From: Deltaproteobacteria bacterium
GTDB taxonomy: Bacteria; Desulfobacterota; UBA8473
DNA: 9,453 nt
Assembly: GCA_030623035.1 (NCBI GenBank)
Contig: JAUXFK010000108.1
Coordinates: 1 to 9,453, forward strand
Direction: 5' to 3'
The stretch's first letter is position 1, and each line of letters starts with the position of its first letter. The position numbers and the translations under genes are program-made. This document shows, piece by piece, positions 6,896 to 9,453 of the stretch. The notes beneath the pieces were generated by a model, which saw only the letters and a program-made list of their open reading frames with translations, had not been told where the DNA came from and made no database searches.

Positions 6896-6923
6896 TTGAC
6901 ATAAGCCTATAAAAACTGATAAT
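6896..6923 (+). promoter_or_regulatory. Sigma70-like promoter of the DUF4143 ATPase gene
   Basis: A perfect -35 TTGACA (6896-6901), a 16-bp spacer and GATAAT (6918-6923) make a strong candidate. Transcription would begin near 6930, leaving only about 19 nt of leader. That leader holds the ribosome-binding site AAGGA (6936-6940), 8 nt before the ATG. Confidence 0.65.
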
Positions 6924-6948
6924 TGTCCTTATATTAAGGATAGCATAC

Positions 6949-8238
6949 ATGATAAGCAAACATATTCTCAAAGAAATAATCACGACAAATGAGGAGTTTA
7001 TCCTGAAGCACACGGGAGATATCGTGGCCAGGGAGGGGGTTTTATTTCCTGAAACCGTAAGGAAAGTTGTGGTTTTTTATGGGGCAAGGAGAAGCGGCAA
7101 GACATTTATCTTATATGATCTTTTCAAGAAATACCGAGATGTTTCGTTGTATCTCGATTTTGAGGATGAGCGTCTGCTCGACTTTGAGATCAAGGATTTC
7201 AGGGCATTGAAAGACGTATTTTTGGAGCTGAAGCCGCATCTATCAGGAAAAAGATTGGCATTCCTATTGGATGAGGTCCAGAACATTGGAGGGTGGGAAA
7301 GATTTTGTAGGAGGGCGGTGGAGCGGGAAAACACGATGATTTTTGTCAGCGGTTCATCTTCTAAAATGATGCCTGCTGAATTTCAGACTGAATTGAGAGG
7401 GAGAGCGTGGAGCGTAGAGGTGCTTCCGTTTTCCTTTAGAGAATATCTGATCGCAAAACATGTTGATATAAAGGATAAGAACCTTATTTACGGTCCACGG
7501 AAGGCGATTGTTAAAAAATACTTTTCTGAATATATGAAATGGGGCGGATTTCCTGAGGTCTCTTTACTTGAGTCTGAGTTTGAAATAAAAAAGCTTTTAA
7601 AGGAATATATTACCGCAATGTATTTCAGGGATCTGGTGGAGAGATATAAGATAACAAACATACCTTTGTTAGATAGCCTTACCGACAGGCTCTTTTCCTC
7701 ATTTTCCATGAAATTCTCTGTAACCGCATTTCATAAACAATACAGGGGCAGGTTCCCTTTCTCAAAGGATTTGCTTTTCAGATACTACCGGCATTTTCTC
7801 CAGAGCATGCTTATTTTTGAGGTGAGGAAGTTTTCTGAATCCACTTACAAAAGGATGAGAAATCCCGCAAAGATATATCCTGTGGATACCGGGTTGTGCA
7901 GAAGGACAACCTCATTGGATCAAGGCAGGCTATTGGAGAATCTTGTATTTTTGGAATTGAAGAGAAAAGGACAGGAGATTTTTTACTTTGATGAGAATAT
8001 AGAATGCGATTTTATAGCAAGAGATGAAAATGACAGGTTGTCTGCCGTGCAGGTAAGCCTTGAGTTAAATGAAAAAAACAGAGAAAGAGAGATTAACGGC
8101 CTGATAAAGGCCTGCAAATGGCTCGTCACAAATGAAGGGATAATCTTTACCTGGGATGATGAAGAAACCTTTGGCGCGGAAGGCATTGACATCAAAGTAA
8201 TTCCAGTCTGGAAATGGCTGATTGAGTTGAAAGATTGA
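6949..8238 (+). CDS. AAA_14/DUF4143 family ATPase (complete)
   Basis: The 429 residues match the usual length of this family. An N-terminal AAA_14 domain carries the P-loop GARRSGKT at 45-52, Walker B LAFLLDEVQ at 103-111, a sensor-like strand FVSGSSSKM at 132-140, and the family hallmark LRGRAWSVEVLPFSFREYL at about 149-167. The middle has MKWGGFPEV (196-204) and the winged-helix-like part with KIYPVDTGLCR (308-318). The C-terminal DUF4143 domain has LLENLVFLELKRKG (328-341), then IECDFI (351-356) and AVQVS (366-370), which resemble a PD-(D/E)xK nuclease-like core. It is a cytosolic P-loop ATPase of unknown cellular role; no function beyond ATP binding and possible DNA interaction should be assumed. 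ATG 6949 is supported by AAGGA 8 nt upstream and by its own promoter. It appears to be a single-gene unit between two repeat-rich zones, consistent with a mobile accessory gene. Confidence 0.93.
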   Translation: MISKHILKEIITTNEEFILKHTGDIVAREGVLFPETVRKVVVFYGARRSGKTFILYDLFKKYRDVSLYLDFEDERLLDFEIKDFRALKDVFLELKPHLSGKRLAFLLDEVQNIGGWERFCRRAVERENTMIFVSGSSSKMMPAEFQTELRGRAWSVEVLPFSFREYLIAKHVDIKDKNLIYGPRKAIVKKYFSEYMKWGGFPEVSLLESEFEIKKLLKEYITAMYFRDLVERYKITNIPLLDSLTDRLFSSFSMKFSVTAFHKQYRGRFPFSKDLLFRYYRHFLQSMLIFEVRKFSESTYKRMRNPAKIYPVDTGLCRRTTSLDQGRLLENLVFLELKRKGQEIFYFDENIECDFIARDENDRLSAVQVSLELNEKNREREINGLIKACKWLVTNEGIIFTWDDEETFGAEGIDIKVIPVWKWLIELKD

Positions 8239-8270
8239 AGCTGAGAAGTTGAAAAGGAAGGCAATCGAGA

Positions 8271-8374
8271 CCTGTTAGCCTGCTCGTTTGCTCGCTTGCC
8301 AGCATGTTAGCCTGTTAGCTTGTCAGCTTGTTAGCTTGTTAGCTTCATCGCTTTCCAGCTTGTTCGCTTGTTCT
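8271..8374. repeat. Degenerate 8-bp tandem array, 13 units
   Basis: The stretch divides without gaps into thirteen octamers with consensus C-T/C-T-G-T/C-T/C-A/C-G, for example CCTGTTAG, CTTGTCAG, CTTGTTAG and CTTGTTCG. It lies between the ATPase stop and a truncated DUF4258 frame. The period of 8 is not a coding period, and stop codons occur in it. A second, shorter array of the same octamer lies at 9166-9205. Confidence 0.8.
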
Positions 8375-8376
8375 CT

Positions 8377-8529
8377 GTGAAACGGCCCAAAGAAGAAAAA
8401 GATATTGAATTATTTAAGAACGTCCCCCTATTCCCCTTCAAAGCCATAAAGGGCAGATTATTAAAGATAACTTATAAGCCTGAAGATGGCGATGTAATCG
8501 TTATCACAACGATAGCAAAAGGAGAATAA
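8377..8529 (+). pseudogene. Truncated DUF4258-like gene (C-terminal part)
   Basis: A short frame open from GTG 8377 to TAA 8527 encodes 50 residues ending KGRLLKITYKPEDGDVIVIT then TIAKGE. That ending matches the C-terminal two-strand segment of DUF4258 proteins (G-x-x-L-K-V-x-Y ... V-I-T). The family's N-terminal part, with its S-x-H-A-x-x-R-x-x-x-R-x-I motif, is absent. Its place is taken by the octamer array and by a C-rich repeat motif (8419-8433) that is translated as the middle of this frame. The GTG lacks a ribosome-binding site. The stop is 3 nt before the DUF2283 start, matching the common DUF4258-DUF2283 gene pairing, where the two are suspected to act together. A remnant is the best reading; a short expressed protein cannot be excluded. 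Confidence 0.55.
8419..8433 (+). repeat. C-rich dispersed motif, second occurrence
   Basis: AACGTCCCCCTATTC, preceded by TTGAATTATTTAAG. Ten bases (AACGTCCCCC) recur exactly at 9205-9214 and a variant occurs at 6861-6875. In this copy and the 9205 copy it follows an octamer array within about 45 nt. Confidence 0.4.
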
Positions 8530-8532
8530 TCG

Positions 8533-8766
8533 ATGAGAATAGAGTACGATGGAGAAATCGATGCCCTGTATATCCGATTACAAGAAAAATATGTAGCTCG
8601 GTCTTTGGAAATAGAAGAAGGATTAAATCTCGACCTCGATGAAAATGGAAAGCTGATTGGGTTGGAAGTGTTAGACGCTACAGAGAGATACTCTTTGGCT
8701 GACATTTTCAATATTTCTACTGAGAATTTAATTCTAGGAGAAAAATTGAAAAAGAAAGCGGGCTAA
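8533..8766 (+). CDS. DUF2283 family small protein
   Basis: This 77-residue protein shows the whole DUF2283 pattern: M-R-I-E-Y-D-x-E-x-D-A-L-Y-I-R-L at 1-16, an acidic strand with RSLEIEEGLNLDLDENGKLI at 23-42, and GLEVLDA at 43-49. The tail is short and lysine-rich (KLKKKAG). The family's function is not established. It is very often encoded directly after a DUF4258 gene, an arrangement that has led to the suggestion of toxin-antitoxin-like modules. Here the upstream partner is present only as a C-terminal fragment, so this may be an orphan. AGGAG at 8520-8524, 8 nt before the ATG, is a strong ribosome-binding site, and it overlaps the end of the DUF4258 fragment. Confidence 0.88.
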   Translation: MRIEYDGEIDALYIRLQEKYVARSLEIEEGLNLDLDENGKLIGLEVLDATERYSLADIFNISTENLILGEKLKKKAG

Positions 8767-8818
8767 TGATTGGAGGAGAAAGCTAGGTTTGAAGGATTAA
8801 AGGGGTAAGGATTAAGAA

Positions 8819-9076
8819 ATGGAGCATTTTGCAGAGTTTGGAGAAAATTGTATTATTCAGGAAAACACCATTGTTGGCCTGAAATACAGGGATGATTGTA
8901 ATAAAGCAAAGATTGGGAATAATGCTGTGATAAGGGTTTTTACTGTTATATACGCTGATGTGGAAATCGGTGATGATTTTAAGACAGGCCACGGGGTGAT
9001 TATCAGGGAAAATACGAAAATTGGGAGCAAGGTCGTTATTGGCAGCGGGACTGTATGTACTTACTCAGACCAGTGA
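8819..9076 (+). pseudogene. Hexapeptide-repeat acyltransferase, N-terminal remnant
   Basis: The 85 residues contain repeated left-handed beta-helix hexapeptides: ENCIIQENTIVG, AKIGNNAVIRVFTVIYADVEI (at about 30-50), then IGDDFKTGHGVIIRENTKIG and VVIGSGTV. This is the first half of the WbbJ/LpxA-like acetyltransferases found in sugar-modification clusters, which use acetyl- or acyl-CoA and are usually 160-220 residues. After GSGTV the frame leaves the repeat pattern (CTYSDQ) and ends at TGA. No coil continuation, acetyl-CoA-site loop or C-terminal helix follows in any frame. AAGG at 8807-8810, 8 nt before the ATG, is a fair ribosome-binding site, so a short product could still be made. Such acyltransferases often sit near nonulosonic-acid genes, which fits the PseI-type gene downstream. 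Truncated and probably inactive. Confidence 0.75.
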
Positions 9077-9165
9077 AGGCGGTGCTGCGTTAGCCAATAG
9101 AAAAAACTTCAGGGCAAAGGAGTTCGGTAAATGTTGAGGATAGGGTTTGGAGGGGGGTTAAAGAG

Positions 9166-9205
9166 CTTGCCAGCCTGTTCGCTTGTCAGCCTGTCAGCTT
9201 GTATA
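9166..9205. repeat. Degenerate 8-bp tandem array, four and a half units
   Basis: CTTGCCAG, CCTGTTCG, CTTGTCAG, CCTGTCAG and then a partial CTTGTATA follow without gaps. These octamers belong to the same set as those at 8271-8374. The array is followed at once by AACGTCCCCC. Confidence 0.75.
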
Positions 9206-9217
9206 ACGTCCCCCATT
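9205..9217 (+). repeat. C-rich dispersed motif, third occurrence
   Basis: AACGTCCCCCATT. The first ten bases are identical to those at 8419-8428. Here the motif directly abuts the octamer array. Confidence 0.4.
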
Positions 9218-9323
9218 AACACACAGAAAGCAGGGCTACTTATTTTCTTATGACCGCCCCCCCAGGCTTGCAAAAGGTTGGGATACTCCTGTAAACATTC
9301 TCAAAGGTAAGGCGATTAAATGA
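9207..9323 (+). pseudogene. Possible C-terminal remnant of an unidentified gene
   Basis: One frame is open from 9207 to TGA 9321-9323 and ends AKGWDTPVNILKGKAIK. The stop overlaps the ATG of the PseI-type gene by ATGA, the classic arrangement of translationally coupled neighbours. That suggests the tail of a former upstream gene cut off by the repeat zone. I do not recognise the family, and the frame has no start codon with a ribosome-binding site. Chance openness over 38 codons is possible. Confidence 0.25.
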
Positions 9324-9453
9324 AAGGAAGTCAGATAAAAATCAACGATCGACAAGTTGGCGGAGGCTCATTAGTTTACATCATAGCCGAGATGTCCGGC
9401 AATCATAACCGGTCGCATGCCCAGACTCTGGCGATTGTTGGGGCTGCGGCCAA
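9320..9453 (+). CDS. pseI: PseI/NeuB-family nonulosonic (pseudaminic-acid-like) synthase, N-terminal part (runs off the right edge)
   Basis: The 44 complete codons include VYIIAEMSGNHNRSHAQTLA at 19-38, the conserved first beta strand and loop of the NeuB superfamily (I-A-E-x-S-x-N-H). Its Glu and Asn-His residues line the active site. NeuB-type enzymes condense phosphoenolpyruvate with a 6-carbon amino sugar to make a 9-carbon nonulosonic acid in the cytoplasm. The 'A-E-x-S-x-N-H' form with Ser after Glu-x fits PseI (pseudaminic acid synthase) better than NeuB sialic-acid synthases, which usually have 'A-E-I-G-x-N-H'. The C-terminal half, including the antifreeze-like SAF domain, is outside the window. 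ATG 9320 is supported by GTAAGG at 9307-9312, 7 nt upstream, and by the reading frame beginning just before the conserved strand. The product would feed surface-glycan or flagellar glycosylation. Confidence 0.8.
   Translation, partial: MKGSQIKINDRQVGGGSLVYIIAEMSGNHNRSHAQTLAIVGAAA

Larger units (their letters stand above)
6502..6948. other. Intergenic region of about 450 bases holding an element copy and a promoter
   Basis: It contains, in order, a weak terminator-like hairpin (6571-6589), the second copy of the MITE-like element (6679-6811), a C-rich motif (6861-6875) shared with two other places in the window, and the promoter of the downstream ATPase gene (6896-6923). I see no gene. Short minus-strand reading frames across it are made of the element's hairpins. 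Confidence 0.6.
9077..9319. other. Repeat-bearing spacer with possible coding remnants
   Basis: This stretch of 243 bases lies between the acyltransferase remnant and the PseI-type gene. It contains the second octamer array (9166-9205), the third C-rich motif (9205-9217) and an open frame (9207-9323) that overlaps the next start codon by ATGA. I see no complete gene. It looks like a deletion/insertion scar inside a sugar-biosynthesis locus. Confidence 0.5.

Noticed and set aside
8225..8262. GAAGCTGAGAAGTTGAAAAG at the ATPase end resembling the reverse complement of 381-410.
   Set aside because: The similarity is short, low-complexity and partly inside coding sequence; not convincing as a repeat.
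8271..8374. CRISPR array or coding peptide repeat in the octamer tract.
   Set aside because: Units are 8 bp with no spacers, which excludes CRISPR. The period is not a multiple of three and stops occur, so it does not encode a regular peptide repeat.
9079..9092. GGCGGTGCTGCGTT, resembling the ops/JUMPstart element GGCGGTAGCGT of RfaH-controlled polysaccharide operons.
   Set aside because: The match breaks in the middle, and it lies after a truncated gene and not in an operon leader.

Overview
The window looks like an accessory, surface-polysaccharide region of a Gram-negative bacterium with moderately low GC. I would guess a Desulfobacterota/'deltaproteobacterial' or similar environmental lineage. 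That guess rests on the gene set (WecA-type and FlaA1/CapD-type polysaccharide genes, AAA_14/DUF4143 ATPases, a DUF4258/DUF2283 pair, a PseI/NeuB-type sialic-acid-like synthase) and on dispersed repeats of the GTCATTCCGG...CCGGAATCCAG type. No rRNA, tRNA or other firm taxonomic marker is present, so the assignment is inference.

Layout. (1) 1-292, minus strand: the N-terminal part of an AAA_14/DUF4143 ATPase that leaves the window, with a promoter and a 17-bp palindrome just upstream of its start. (2) 515-1233, plus strand: a graveyard of polysaccharide genes. The N-terminal piece of a family-4-type glycosyltransferase is split by a ~127-bp palindromic, MITE-like element flanked by a perfect 12-bp direct repeat. 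Removing the element and one repeat copy restores the reading frame. It is followed by the C-terminal third of a WecA-type glycosyl-1-phosphate transferase. (3) 1402-6501, plus strand: an intact three-gene operon with its own sigma70-like promoter. It encodes a membrane-anchored FlaA1/CapD/WbpM-type nucleotide-sugar 4,6-dehydratase, a Wzy/WaaL-type O-antigen polymerase/ligase, and a membrane-anchored TPR protein whose C-terminus resembles a carbohydrate-binding module. (4) 6502-6948: an intergenic stretch with a weak terminator and a second, inverted copy of the MITE-like element. (5) 6949-8238, plus strand: a complete AAA_14/DUF4143 ATPase with a good promoter and ribosome-binding site. (6) 8239-9319: a repeat-rich, decayed zone with two arrays of a degenerate 8-bp repeat, a truncated DUF4258 gene, an intact DUF2283 gene and a truncated hexapeptide-repeat acyltransferase. 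(7) 9320-9453: the start of a PseI/NeuB-family synthase that leaves the window.

How the parts work together. The central operon fits production and assembly of an exopolysaccharide or O-antigen-like glycan: sugar-nucleotide modification, then polymerisation or ligation, then a periplasm-facing TPR/sugar-binding helper. The remnants on its left show that an initiating transferase and a glycosyltransferase were once there and were lost by deletion plus element insertion. The PseI-type gene on the right suggests that a nonulosonic-acid (pseudaminic-acid-like) pathway follows. The most informative observation is the MITE-like insertion, because both its boundaries and its target duplication can be read directly. 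I did not find a clearly new defence or mobile system.
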